From: Oscillospiraceae bacterium
Lineage (GTDB): Bacteria; Bacillota; Clostridia; Oscillospirales; Ruminococcaceae
DNA length: 64,000 nt
Reading direction: 5' to 3'
Assembly (NCBI GenBank): GCA_003512525.1
Contig: DOQG01000071.1
Location: 3,033 to 67,032 of the forward strand
The first letter of the stretch is position 1; each line of letters opens with the position of its first letter. Positions 36,521-46,172 of the stretch are shown piece after piece. The position numbers and the translations under genes are program-made. A model generated the notes under the pieces. It searched no databases. It saw only the letters and a list, made by a program, of their open reading frames with translations, and was not told where the DNA came from.

Positions 36521-38299
36521 ATGAGTGCATCTGCCCCTACAAGTTCAAAAATCAAGTTATTCAGAGCTAAGAAGAAAATGTTGAAAAGCTTTATTCTCAG
36601 AGATCCTTATCTTGACAGTTCGCTGGGTAATTATAAGCGCGGTTCGCTTTTCCGCAATGATGTAGTTTTTGTATCGGTCACTGATGGCAGTTTTTCGGCA
36701 AGGGTATTCTGTGCTTGCGGTGACGGGTTCGCTTCGGCGTTTGATACCGCTATGAAGAAAACGGAGAGCTTTGTTGCGGAAAACAATTTTGATCCGTTAT
36801 GGTTAAAGGTTGATTACATAAACAGCAGTGATATAATAAGCCGCACTGAGTTTACCGAAAAAATACGCGGTGCAAGAGAATTTTTCTTCAAGAAGGGTGT
36901 AAGCTTTGATGTCGGTTTTGAAACTGCTTTGCTTGAGGCACAGCTTAACTGTTGCGGGCTTATAGACTATAAGCTCGGAGTACTCAATGACGAAAAGATA
37001 AAACAGTATCTGGCGGAATGCGGCACCGTGCTTACTTCGATCCCCGATATGCTGGTCGAATTTACAACAGTCGGATATATCTGTGATGAGAATAAAAAAA
37101 TGTACAAGCTCTATCCCGATGAAGAAAATTACGGCAGGAGAATTATCGGTGAGCTTACAAAGGACGATATAAAGCAAGTAATAGAAACCTCATCTGTTTA
37201 TCTTGCAAACGCTGTCAAAGATAACGGACAATTTGACTACGGTGTAAATCCCGTGAACGATTTTCATTTCGTTACATATAACATACTGCGTCATTCCGGT
37301 ACTATCTGGAGTCTTATCATGCAATATGACATTACAAAGGACGAAAAGCTGATTTCAAAGATCGAAAGTACCATAAATTTTCTTATGCAGAGTATAGAGT
37401 ATTCCGATGATGACCACGCTTATCTTGTTGAGCGTAAGGCAGATGAGATAAAGCTTGGCGGAAATGCGATAGCAATAGTAACGTTATCTACCTATGCGAG
37501 CGTATTCGGCAGTAACAAGTATGACAAGCTGATAACTGCTCTTGCAAATTCCATACTTGATATGCAGGAAGCGAACGGCAGCTATTATCATGTATTATCA
37601 TTCCCCGGATTTGAACGTAAAGAACGTGACAGGATAGTGTATTATGACGGTGAGGCTACATTTGCGCTTGCCAGAGCCTACAGTGTGACAAACGACAGGC
37701 GTTATCTTGATGCCGCTGAGAAAGCTCTTGATTACTTTATAGAAAACGATTATACTCGTTTCTGCGATCATTGGATAGCATACGCGGTAAACGAAGTCAC
37801 GATTTATGATCCGAAAGAGCGCTATCTCAACTTTGGACTTAAAAACGCAAACGATAATCTCGGGAAGATTTTTAATCAGGATACAACATTCCATACGTTC
37901 CTTGAACTTCTTATGGCGGCATTCAGTCTTTATGAGCGCATAAAGGAAAAGAAAATATATGCTTCATATATGCAGAAGTTCAACTTTGAGGCTTTCATAC
38001 GAACCATTTACAGACGTGCTCACTATATGCTCGGCGGTTATCTGTATCCCGAAACCGCAATGTATATGAAAGTGCCGTTATCGGTCGCTTATACATTCTG
38101 TGTGCGTCACGACAGCTACAGAATAAGAATAGACGATGTTCAGCATTATATCGGAGGTTATTATAATTTCTACAACAATTTTGACAAACTTGATGAATAT
38201 TACAAGGATATCATCGACAAACCGAAAACAGCACAAATCGATACGAATGCGGACAGCGAACGAGCATCGTTTGTAAACTGGATACTCAGCAATATATAA
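36521..38299 (+). CDS. AMMECR1-like / (alpha/alpha)-barrel protein of unknown function
   Basis: 592 residues from ATG 36521 (GGGAGGA 36507-36513). Residues about 20-180 resemble an AMMECR1-like fold (R-G-S-L-F-R-N-D...S-V-T-D-G). Residues about 200-590 look like an (alpha/alpha) toroid: repeated helix pairs and Y-Y-D-G-E-A-T-F-A-L-A-R-A-Y...R-R-Y-L-D-A-A-E-K-A-L, a pattern shared by six-hairpin glycosidases and epimerases. No signal peptide. It is 20 bases before the CapA-like giant gene, so polysaccharide or polymer work is an inference from context. I do not recognise a characterised family. Confidence 0.7.
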   Translation: MSASAPTSSKIKLFRAKKKMLKSFILRDPYLDSSLGNYKRGSLFRNDVVFVSVTDGSFSARVFCACGDGFASAFDTAMKKTESFVAENNFDPLWLKVDYINSSDIISRTEFTEKIRGAREFFFKKGVSFDVGFETALLEAQLNCCGLIDYKLGVLNDEKIKQYLAECGTVLTSIPDMLVEFTTVGYICDENKKMYKLYPDEENYGRRIIGELTKDDIKQVIETSSVYLANAVKDNGQFDYGVNPVNDFHFVTYNILRHSGTIWSLIMQYDITKDEKLISKIESTINFLMQSIEYSDDDHAYLVERKADEIKLGGNAIAIVTLSTYASVFGSNKYDKLITALANSILDMQEANGSYYHVLSFPGFERKERDRIVYYDGEATFALARAYSVTNDRRYLDAAEKALDYFIENDYTRFCDHWIAYAVNEVTIYDPKERYLNFGLKNANDNLGKIFNQDTTFHTFLELLMAAFSLYERIKEKKIYASYMQKFNFEAFIRTIYRRAHYMLGGYLYPETAMYMKVPLSVAYTFCVRHDSYRIRIDDVQHYIGGYYNFYNNFDKLDEYYKDIIDKPKTAQIDTNADSERASFVNWILSNI

Positions 38300-38319
38300 C
38301 TCTGTGAGAGGTAAAGCTT

Positions 38320-41300
38320 ATGAATTTTAAGCAGTTGCGTGAACAGCAGCCGCAATTTTCTGTTACCGTAAAGACGGGCGAGGGAGTTGTAGAGCTGATA
38401 TGGGACAATATAAAATATGCGGATGGATATCGCGTGTTTTCATCACCGCTTGGGAAAAATCACTTTACCGGTGTGATGAATGTAAAGGATTCAAGAGCGG
38501 TGATAAAGAAACGCACAAACGGTCTGCCGCTTAAGTATAAGGTCAAGGCGTACAGAATTGCGGACGGACCGGATAATTTTTTCGGAGAGTCGGAGATAGT
38601 TGCGGCGTGTCCTCTTGAAACGCCCCGAAAGCTGACGGCGATTATAGGCGCAGACGGTGTATGCACTTTGTCTTGGCGTTATAATTCACAGTGCGATGGC
38701 TATAAGATATATGCCGACGCAAACGAAAGCGGAAAGTATACATTTGTTTGTTATAGCAAAAATACGTCCTGCAAACTCGAAAACTATACAAAGAGCGGTA
38801 AGGTTTCGTTTACGGTACGCAGTTTTGTGATGGTTGAGCATGAGGAAAAACTCAGCGTTTCCTGTGCACCTGCTGTGGCTGTCATTCCGAAAGCAAAGGG
38901 CGCAAAAGCACCTCAGCCTGTCCACTCGGGCGTAAAAAAAAGTGCGGGTGTTTACAAAAACAGGCGCTTTTCGGGCAGTGACGGAAGGCTATGTAACGAC
39001 CATCATAAATGCACGATAATGATCGGCGGAGATATAACGGTTGCGGCGCAGATGCAGAAGAATGCAGCATTGGGTATGCCTGTCTTTGATGAGGCTTTTT
39101 CATCACTGGGCGGAATATTCGGTTCGTTTGATTTTTCGGTCGCCACGCTTGATACAGATCTTAACGATAAAAAAGCATACGCATTTGAAGACAGCAGGAG
39201 TATAAATTGCCCGTCTTCTGTTGCCGATGCTGTGTGCAAAAGCGGGATCGATGCGCTTGCAGTCAATGCAGGACTTCTTCAGCGTGCACCTCAGTCGCTT
39301 GAAAAGTATCCGTTGACGGTTATAAGCGAAAGTGACTGTATGCTAGGCGGAGTTAAGTATTCCGTTGTTGATATCAATAATATCAGTGTCGGTTTTGTTT
39401 CGGCTACTGTAAATAAGGATATATCCCAGTATGTATCAAAGCTCAGGAAAAGCGGAGCGGAATACATATTTCTTTTTTGCTCGTGGAATGAACGGCATAC
39501 ACCTGTTGTAAAACCCAAATGGCGCAATGCGGCAAAAAAAGCGGCAGAAAGCGGTGTTGATTTTATTGTCGGAAACGGACTGAATGCAATTGCGGAGTAT
39601 GATGTTATAGAATGCACCGATGGCAGAAAAGTTCCTGTTGCGTATTCTCTAGGCTCGCTTATACCTGCTGATTATGCAACAAGATTTGAAACAATAGGCG
39701 CTTTGCTTTGCGTCAGGCTGAAGAGAGATGTTGCAAGCGGCGGCGTTTTTACCGACTTTGTCGGATATATCCCATATGCATTCAAGGACTATGGAGCAGA
39801 GCATCGCGCAGTGCTTTTGACAGACGATAATGTGCACTATTTTGGGTTGTCCGAATATGATTCGTTCAGAAAGCAGATAGTAAATGCCCTCGGCGGTAAG
39901 ATAGATCTTGCGCGTTATGCGGTGAAGACCGAGCAGCAGTCATTCGCACTTTTGGGCTCTGCACTTATATCGGAGCTTTTCAAGGGTGACGAAGATGTTG
40001 AAACCGACCGTTCCCATCTGTTCATATCACAGCTTACTATGTATGGAACGCATTGTGACGTTGATGAAAAATACTTCCGTGACGGTGTAGTACCGCTGTA
40101 TTACAACCTTTCAAAAGGATATGACGAGTATCTTTCGGATAACAGGTCGGACTGCATAATAATGGATCTTTATTATGCGGCGGCAACACCTGTATATCAG
40201 CTTGACGGAGTGCTTTACTCGGGAGGCAAGGCATTTATCCGGTCACGCTTTTATGAGGAAAACAAAAAGAAGCTCAAAAAGCTTGATATAAAAGATGAAG
40301 CCGTATGGAAACCGCTTCTGGATAAGTTTATTGACAGTATAACCGCTGTTTATTCTTCAGACAAGATAATACTTGTCAGGGTGTCAGATCCTAAGCTTTA
40401 CTATGTAAACGGCAGATATATACGTTCTTCCGACCGTTCATGCAACTTCAAGCTGCTGCTTGATATGGAGAACTATCTGATACGCCGTGTATCGCCTAAG
40501 ATAATTGACATATCCCGTTATTATCCCGGAGTTATCAATAAGCGTGGCAGAAGCTATGCCGTGTGCCGCGACGAGTTGTTCCGCAACAATATTTCACTTG
40601 TTGCAAAAAAAATCGGTTCGGGCGAAAAGGGCAGTTACATAAACGCATTGTCATATGACTGTGAAATATGGCTTACGGAAATAGCAGAAAATATCGATGC
40701 TATAAAATCAAGCGGCTGTGATAAATTTTTCTTTGCGCATAATAATGCTGTCGATTATTTCATAAGTCGCCTGAGCAGTGATTTTATCTGTGCGGAATTT
40801 AACGATATACTCAGACTCAAGGAAAGCAATTTTATAACGTTTGAAGAGATAAGATTGCGATATGACTTTGGAAAAAACGTTACGCTTAAAAAAGTGTTTG
40901 AAGCAGTGTGCGCCATACGCAAAGGAAAAGTCGCTGACCCTGATATCGGTGAAGTTATAAGGCTCGGTCTTTATGCAAAAGACGATCTGGCGGATATGTT
41001 GGCGGCGTTTTTCCGTAAAAAAGGCATCATACCGGATTGCGTGCTTGATAAGTGCAGCATAGAGTTCTATCTCAAATGTGCAAGATTGTGGCTGACCGGT
41101 GCAGACAAGAGTGCTGTGGAGCAGCTTGTATCCGAATATTACAAAAAGAACAGACCGTTTGCGTTTGATACGTTTGGCAGAACGGATAGCAAAACTTTAC
41201 TTTCGCTGTGCGATAAAGCTGTTGTAAATAACTGTATCTGCGGCTTTTCCCCGCTTACGGTATGTGAACAGAAAGCCGATGTAGATCTCAGCTTTGTTGA

Positions 41301-41997
41301 CAGTACATCTGATGTGTTCAGAGAACTTACACGTTCATATTTCCCGGACAAGAATTCAGATTGGCTGATCGTTGATTTTTCCGATGCGGAAAAAGAACTT
41401 TACAGTCACAATAATACATATATTGCGGCGATTGACGGCTTATATGATACAATGGTGTACAGAGCGTTTATGATCGATGACGAGAGTTTCGCTCCGTATG
41501 CCGACGATTTTGACAAGGAATATATTAAAAATGCCGTAAAAGGCTTTGGTAAAGCGGTAACCGAAAGATATGGCAGCAAGATTATCCTTAGAAAGACGCG
41601 CCTTTCGCTTAACCGTCTTGATATGACGGGACGAATAAGACCGTTTGAGGATACAGAGTATATTGAAGAAAAGAACCGTCTTACTGCGTATTGCGAAGAG
41701 TTATTCATAAAGTATACCGACTGCTTTGTGATTGATTATGAAAGCAGCTATATGCCTGTTTGCGGCGATAAAAATGCCGATGTAGCTGAGCGTATGCTTG
41801 AGAGCGATTTTTATAAAGAAGCATCAAAGGCTGTTGACAAAATACTTTCCGGTGATAGCGAAAAGAAGCTTTGCAATGTCGATATTGTCGGTTATATTGA
41901 GCGCTGTGAGAGGATAAAGGCGGATAATCCCGATATGAGCGCCGAGCTTTCCCGGGAAATATTCGGCGGTGCGGCTAAGCTGTTTATGACAGAGTGA
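38320..41997 (+). CDS. Large FN3-CapA-like-DUF6270-like multidomain protein
   Basis: 1225 residues. Two fibronectin III-like modules (about 10-98 and 100-190), a basic Ala/Pro/Lys linker, then a CapA-like metallophosphoesterase-type domain from M-I-G-G-D-I-T-V near residue 232 to about 500. Then two copies of what looks like the SGNH-like DUF6270 domain: one near 545-740 (L-L-G-S-A...D-C-I-I-M-D-L-Y-Y-A), one near 980-1190 (D-W-L-I-V-D-F-S-D-A-E). About 230 helical residues separate them. No signal peptide or membrane helix. The domain boundaries are by eye. In the CapA part the usual His/Asp metal ligands are poorly conserved (G-G-D is present but the N-H-x-x-D motif is not), so activity is doubtful. 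Confidence 0.65.
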   Translation: MNFKQLREQQPQFSVTVKTGEGVVELIWDNIKYADGYRVFSSPLGKNHFTGVMNVKDSRAVIKKRTNGLPLKYKVKAYRIADGPDNFFGESEIVAACPLETPRKLTAIIGADGVCTLSWRYNSQCDGYKIYADANESGKYTFVCYSKNTSCKLENYTKSGKVSFTVRSFVMVEHEEKLSVSCAPAVAVIPKAKGAKAPQPVHSGVKKSAGVYKNRRFSGSDGRLCNDHHKCTIMIGGDITVAAQMQKNAALGMPVFDEAFSSLGGIFGSFDFSVATLDTDLNDKKAYAFEDSRSINCPSSVADAVCKSGIDALAVNAGLLQRAPQSLEKYPLTVISESDCMLGGVKYSVVDINNISVGFVSATVNKDISQYVSKLRKSGAEYIFLFCSWNERHTPVVKPKWRNAAKKAAESGVDFIVGNGLNAIAEYDVIECTDGRKVPVAYSLGSLIPADYATRFETIGALLCVRLKRDVASGGVFTDFVGYIPYAFKDYGAEHRAVLLTDDNVHYFGLSEYDSFRKQIVNALGGKIDLARYAVKTEQQSFALLGSALISELFKGDEDVETDRSHLFISQLTMYGTHCDVDEKYFRDGVVPLYYNLSKGYDEYLSDNRSDCIIMDLYYAAATPVYQLDGVLYSGGKAFIRSRFYEENKKKLKKLDIKDEAVWKPLLDKFIDSITAVYSSDKIILVRVSDPKLYYVNGRYIRSSDRSCNFKLLLDMENYLIRRVSPKIIDISRYYPGVINKRGRSYAVCRDELFRNNISLVAKKIGSGEKGSYINALSYDCEIWLTEIAENIDAIKSSGCDKFFFAHNNAVDYFISRLSSDFICAEFNDILRLKESNFITFEEIRLRYDFGKNVTLKKVFEAVCAIRKGKVADPDIGEVIRLGLYAKDDLADMLAAFFRKKGIIPDCVLDKCSIEFYLKCARLWLTGADKSAVEQLVSEYYKKNRPFAFDTFGRTDSKTLLSLCDKAVVNNCICGFSPLTVCEQKADVDLSFVDSTSDVFRELTRSYFPDKNSDWLIVDFSDAEKELYSHNNTYIAAIDGLYDTMVYRAFMIDDESFAPYADDFDKEYIKNAVKGFGKAVTERYGSKIILRKTRLSLNRLDMTGRIRPFEDTEYIEEKNRLTAYCEELFIKYTDCFVIDYESSYMPVCGDKNADVAERMLESDFYKEASKAVDKILSGDSEKKLCNVDIVGYIERCERIKADNPDMSAELSREIFGGAAKLFMTE

Positions 41998-42009
41998 AAA
42001 TTATATACT

Positions 42010-42043
42010 AAATGCCCCCAAGCTTTATGTTGGGGGCATTTCT
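42010..42043. terminator. Bidirectional terminator-like hairpin
   Basis: A perfect 12-bp stem AAATGCCCCCAA (42010-42021)/TTGGGGGCATTT (42030-42041), loop GCTTTATG, flanked by A and T runs. It serves the CapA-like gene on + and possibly pfk on -. Confidence 0.8.
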
Positions 42044-42154
42044 GCAATATGATTAAATCTGTTAAGCGATTATACAGAACTATGTTATCGCTTGATTTTG
42101 CTGTGTCGCAATCCTGACGATAACTGACACCATAAATAAGTGAAGGCGTTGCTT

Positions 42155-43240
42155 TTATTTGCCAAAGGATACACCGATGCTTTTACCGGTGATTACAAGC
42201 TCATCGTTTTCGGGGACGAATTTCGTCTTCATTGTAACATCAGACAGCTTATTTTCTGAGATTTTACTGCCGATTTTTGCGACCGTGTAGCCGTATTTTT
42301 CCTGCTTTATCAGCATTGCGGCTCTTGCGCCGAACTTTGTTGCAAGCACTCTGTCATAAGCGGAGGGAGAACCGCCTCTCAGGATATGACCCGGAACAAC
42401 AGTTCTTGACTCAAAGCCTGTTGCGGCTTCAATCTGCTTTGCTATGCGGTTTGTAACGGTAACCTCTCCTGCTTCAGCACGTTTTTTTGCACGTTCCTTT
42501 TTCTTCATAGCGGCTTCCGAAATATCCATCGCGCCCTCTGCGACCGCAATTATCGAGAATGTCTTTCCGGACTGCGCACGTTTTTCGCAAGCGTCGATGA
42601 CCTTATCAATATCATAAGGGATCTCCGGGATAAGAATAATATCCGCACCGCCTGCAATACCCGAATAAAGCGTCAGCCAGCCTGCCTTGTTGCCCATTAT
42701 CTCGATTACCATAATACGTCTGTGGGAGGTGGCTGTGGTGTGTATTCTGTCAACAACTTCGGTCGCTATATCTACTGCGGTATGGAAGCCGAATGTAACA
42801 TCTGTTCCCCATATATCGTTATCAATGGTTTTGGGAAGTCCGATTATATTCAGACCCTCTTCGGAAAGAAGATTTGCGGTCTTATGAGTTCCGTTGCCGC
42901 CGAGCGTCAGTATGCAGTCGAGCTTCTGCTGTTTATAGGTGGCTTTCATTTCAGCGACCTTGTCTATGTTATCCGCCTCTATTACCTGCATCATCTTATA
43001 CGGTGTACGCTTTGTGCCGAGTATCGTTCCGCCTTGAGTGAGTATGCCGGAAAAATCCTCCGGCTTCATTATGCGGCAGTTATTATGGATCAGACCGTGA
43101 AAACCGTTGGATATGCCGACTATCTCAACGTTGTCCTCGCCGAACATAGTGTAACAGGCTTTCGCCGCACCTCTTATAGTAGCGTTGAGACCGGGGCAGT
43201 CGCCGCCGCTTGTCAGTATACCTATTCTGCGTTTTGCCAT
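42155..43240 (-). CDS. pfkA: 6-phosphofructokinase, group III-like
   Basis: 361 residues from ATG 43240; AGGAAAGG lies about 12 bases upstream and an in-frame TTG at 43252 is too close to it. T-S-G-G-D-C-P-G-L-N is the nucleotide loop, L-P-K-T-I-D-N-D-I the substrate/catalytic motif, and E-I-M-G-N-K-A-G-W the next conserved box. At the ATP/PPi-deciding position it reads G-G-N-G-T-H where classical ATP enzymes have GGDGS and PPi enzymes GGDD. With P-K-T-I-D-N-D this fits the mixed-substrate group, so the phosphoryl donor is uncertain. Confidence 0.9.
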   Translation of the reverse strand: MAKRRIGILTSGGDCPGLNATIRGAAKACYTMFGEDNVEIVGISNGFHGLIHNNCRIMKPEDFSGILTQGGTILGTKRTPYKMMQVIEADNIDKVAEMKATYKQQKLDCILTLGGNGTHKTANLLSEEGLNIIGLPKTIDNDIWGTDVTFGFHTAVDIATEVVDRIHTTATSHRRIMVIEIMGNKAGWLTLYSGIAGGADIILIPEIPYDIDKVIDACEKRAQSGKTFSIIAVAEGAMDISEAAMKKKERAKKRAEAGEVTVTNRIAKQIEAATGFESRTVVPGHILRGGSPSAYDRVLATKFGARAAMLIKQEKYGYTVAKIGSKISENKLSDVTMKTKFVPENDELVITGKSIGVSFGK

Positions 43241-43362
43241 TTGTACATCCAACCTTTCCTGAAAGATTTGTCGTTTTCTGCTATTTCAATTATATCAGAA
43301 ATACTCCAAAAGTCAAGAAAATATTATAGCTCGGATTATGCAGATTATACAATTTTTGTGTG

Positions 43363-44613
43363 TTATACGCCTGTATATATTCCTGCGAACAGCGGTAACA
43401 TCGTTTCATTGTCAAGTATCATATACATGAACGGACGATTAAGAATTACCTGCTTTTCGGCAATTACACACCCCTCGTCAACCATTTCCACAAGAGCGGC
43501 GGCTCCTGCCTTTGTACCTTTTTCGTTTACCTCTATTTTCGTCTTGTGGATCACTTCGCCGATGGATATATTGCCCATTGTCGATTTACCGATACCTGAA
43601 AAATCGGCGTTATTTTGGTCAAACGCAGTCGGCATACCGAGTGCCGAAAGGGCATCGTTCAGCTTTGAGGAATATTCATAGCCAAATTTCGGAAGCTTTA
43701 CCTCTACAATGCAGTCTTCGGCACTTCCGAGTATCTTGCTTAATTTTTCACCCGATAACGATGTTATAAAACTTTTGATATCACCGCCAGGCAGTATTGC
43801 GGCAAAGCTGTACTTACCGTCCTTGTACTGCTTAATAAAGCCCTTGCAATCCTCATCTTCCAGATAAATACTTTCATCTGAGCACAACATAGTGACTTTC
43901 ATAAGCTTGTCTTCGGAGTTTGTGAATTTTCCGTCCGCTATATCATTTTCGCGATAGATGATATCCCATTCCGCGTCAAAGCTGACAGCATTTACAAGAT
44001 ACATAATTGCTTCGTCCGGAATGCTGTCAAGTATATTGTTTATCATACCGTCGGTATTGTCGTTTACCCAACTGTTGATCTCTTTGCAAGTATCGTTGTC
44101 AAACGCACGCTTGTGTATCGCCGCACCGAAATAATCGGCGTTTGTCTGTAAAAAGTCCTTTTCAACGGTAAGTCTGTTTTCTTCATCTCTGAACCATATT
44201 GAATTTGCGTTTTTCAGCTTGAAGTCCTCGCCTGATGTAAGCGAGCCGCTGAATGAGGAAAGATACTTGTTCAGCTTGTCAAGGGGTATTCCGCTCCCGA
44301 GTACCTTTTCCATTTCGTCTTTGGTCTGACCGTTTGCACCGTTCACAGTCATTGTGAGTGCGGTCGATACCGACAGGGGAGAGATAAGAGTGTTTGATTT
44401 GCCGTCAAAGCATTTCTTAAGCAGTTCGACAGAGAAATTGCCGTATGCGTTTTTGAAAGCATCGTCGGGTTTTACGGTTTCGTGGCTTGCGGCTTTAATG
44501 CCTGTCATAAGATCCGTTGTTTCGAGGGATTTTTCCGACTGACAAGCCGAGAGGGTGAGAGTTGACGTGATGAGTGAACCTGCGATTATTGCTGATAAAA
44601 TTCTTCTTTTCAT
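43363..44613 (-). CDS. Serpin lipoprotein 1 (siropin-like)
   Basis: 416 residues. The signal ends L-S-A-C, a lipobox, so the protein is anchored outside the membrane. The serpin core begins near residue 45 (A-Y-G-N-F-S-V-E-L-L, then N-T-L-I-S-P-L-S-V-S). The hinge E-K-G-T-K-A-G-A-A-A is inhibitory-type, with small residues at P12-P8, and the serpin C-terminal box N-R-P-F-M-Y-M-I follows. Counting from the hinge Glu as P17 puts P1 near Glu/Asp in M-V-D-E-G-C, unusual for a trypsin or elastase inhibitor. RBS GAAAGGAG. Second gene of a two-serpin operon. Confidence 0.93.
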   Translation of the reverse strand: MKRRILSAIIAGSLITSTLTLSACQSEKSLETTDLMTGIKAASHETVKPDDAFKNAYGNFSVELLKKCFDGKSNTLISPLSVSTALTMTVNGANGQTKDEMEKVLGSGIPLDKLNKYLSSFSGSLTSGEDFKLKNANSIWFRDEENRLTVEKDFLQTNADYFGAAIHKRAFDNDTCKEINSWVNDNTDGMINNILDSIPDEAIMYLVNAVSFDAEWDIIYRENDIADGKFTNSEDKLMKVTMLCSDESIYLEDEDCKGFIKQYKDGKYSFAAILPGGDIKSFITSLSGEKLSKILGSAEDCIVEVKLPKFGYEYSSKLNDALSALGMPTAFDQNNADFSGIGKSTMGNISIGEVIHKTKIEVNEKGTKAGAAALVEMVDEGCVIAEKQVILNRPFMYMILDNETMLPLFAGIYTGV

Positions 44614-44654
44614 ACTGTTCTCCTTTCGATAGACGGTTTATGCACCGTCATTTA

Positions 44655-45890
44655 TCATATACCTGTATACACGCCTGCAAACAGCGGTAACATTATTTCG
44701 TTGTCGATTATCATATACATGAACGGACGATTCAGGATTACCTGCTTATCGCCGTCCGGAGCGGCGGACATAACCACGCCTGTTGCGGCGACAGCCCTTG
44801 TACCTTCTTCGGTAACGGATATCTTCGTTTTGTGTAGTACATCACTGATGAGAAGTTTATCACCCGAAATACCCGAAAAATCAGCGCTGTCGGAAAAGGC
44901 TGTAGGCATACCGAGAGCTTTCAATGCTTCACTGAGTCCGGCGCTGTATTCATACTCAAACTTCGGAATTTTAGCAACAACGTTTGTGGTTTCGGTATTC
45001 TGCAACATTTTGAAAAGCTTATCTCCGTTGAGTGAACCGACAAAATCCGATATAGAAACATTGCTGTCGGGTAGTATTGCGGCGAAACCGTATTTACCGC
45101 CCTTATACTTCTTGATAAAACCTGTGCAGTTATCGCCGTTTATGTATTCGCTTTCTTCGGAAATCAGCATTGTGACTGACTGCTCGTTGCCGTTAGCGTC
45201 TGTGAACGTTCCGTCTTCAACAAAGTTGTCAAAGTAGTAAGTTTCCCATACGGCATTGAAAGCTGTTGCGTTGATAAGTGCAATATTTGAAAGCGCATCG
45301 CCGTTGTCAAGAAGCTTGTCGATCATACCGTCTGTATGTTCACTGACCCAATTGTTGATATCGTTCACAATCTCGCTGTTATATGCACGTTTGTATATTT
45401 CGGCGTGGTAAAAGTCGGCGTTGGTATGTAAAAACTCATTGTTCACATTGAAATTGTTGTCTTTGATAAACCATATCGAATTTGCGTTTTTCAGCTTGAA
45501 ACCCTCACCGGAAGTCAGCGAGCCGCCGAATGATGAAAGATATTTGTTCAGTTCGTCAATGGGCATTCCGCTCCCGAGTACCTTTTCCATTTCATCTTTG
45601 GTCTGACCGTTTGCACCATTTGCGGTCATTGTGAGTGCGGATGATACCGACAGGGGAGAGATAAGCGTGTTTGATTTGCCGTCAAAGCATTTCTTAAGCA
45701 GTTCGACAGAGAAATTGTCGTATGCGCTCTTAAAAGCATCGTCGGGTTTTACGGTTTCGTGGTTTGCGGCTTTGATGCCTGTCATAAGATCCGTTGTTTC
45801 GAGGGATTTTTCCGACTGACAAGCCGAGAGTGAGAGTGCTGATATGAGTATTGCGCTTGTTAATGTGAGGGATGTAAATTTTCGTTTCAT
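44655..45890 (-). CDS. Serpin lipoprotein 2 (siropin-like)
   Basis: 411 residues from ATG 45890 (AAAGGAG). Lipobox L-S-A-C as in its neighbour; the first 120 residues of the two proteins are nearly identical and the rest diverges. The hinge E-E-G-T-R-A-V-A-A-T is canonical inhibitory-type. P1 counts to Ala in V-M-S-A-A-P, which would suit elastase-like proteases. E. siraeum serpins (siropins) are reported to inhibit human neutrophil elastase and proteinase 3. First gene of the operon, 41 bases before serpin 1. Confidence 0.94.
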   Translation of the reverse strand: MKRKFTSLTLTSAILISALSLSACQSEKSLETTDLMTGIKAANHETVKPDDAFKSAYDNFSVELLKKCFDGKSNTLISPLSVSSALTMTANGANGQTKDEMEKVLGSGMPIDELNKYLSSFGGSLTSGEGFKLKNANSIWFIKDNNFNVNNEFLHTNADFYHAEIYKRAYNSEIVNDINNWVSEHTDGMIDKLLDNGDALSNIALINATAFNAVWETYYFDNFVEDGTFTDANGNEQSVTMLISEESEYINGDNCTGFIKKYKGGKYGFAAILPDSNVSISDFVGSLNGDKLFKMLQNTETTNVVAKIPKFEYEYSAGLSEALKALGMPTAFSDSADFSGISGDKLLISDVLHKTKISVTEEGTRAVAATGVVMSAAPDGDKQVILNRPFMYMIIDNEIMLPLFAGVYTGI

Positions 45891-45989
45891 AAATAGCTCC
45901 TTTCGCAGTAAGAAAATCGTGTACTGTATTCGCATATAATACAATTCAAAGCGTCTGATTGTCCACGAAATAATTTATTTTCTGATTAA

Positions 45990-46017
45990 ATTATATAATA
46001 TTTTTCCTCAAAGTCAA
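45990..46017 (-). promoter_or_regulatory. Promoter of the serpin operon
   Basis: - strand -35 TTGACT (46012-46017), 16-bp spacer, -10 TATAAT (45990-45995). It leaves a leader of about 95 bases before serpin 2. Confidence 0.72.
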
Positions 46018-46130
46018 TAAAAGTTACAAGATTGTAACCATTTCGTCGGCATCATGCAACCGCTTTTGCCGACCGCTGAGTTCAACGGGCGGCGATGGCG
46101 TTTTTAATGACGATATTTCGGTTTTTTCTA

Positions 46131-46160
46131 TTGACAAACGTAAGCCGGATAGATTATAAT
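46131..46160 (+). promoter_or_regulatory. Sigma-A promoter of xylB
   Basis: -35 TTGACA 46131-46136, 18-bp spacer, -10 TATAAT 46155-46160. Confidence 0.85.
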
Positions 46161-46172
46161 TATGTAAGGAGC

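Noticed and set aside
36388..36555. 56-residue extension of the pepV frame
   Set aside because: It would begin beyond the pepV promoter inside the divergent gene; the ATG at 36387 has the RBS.
42722..43681. 319-residue + strand frame opposite pfkA and the serpin end
   Set aside because: Antisense to two clear genes, Cys/Tyr-rich shadow composition, no RBS and no recognisable motif.
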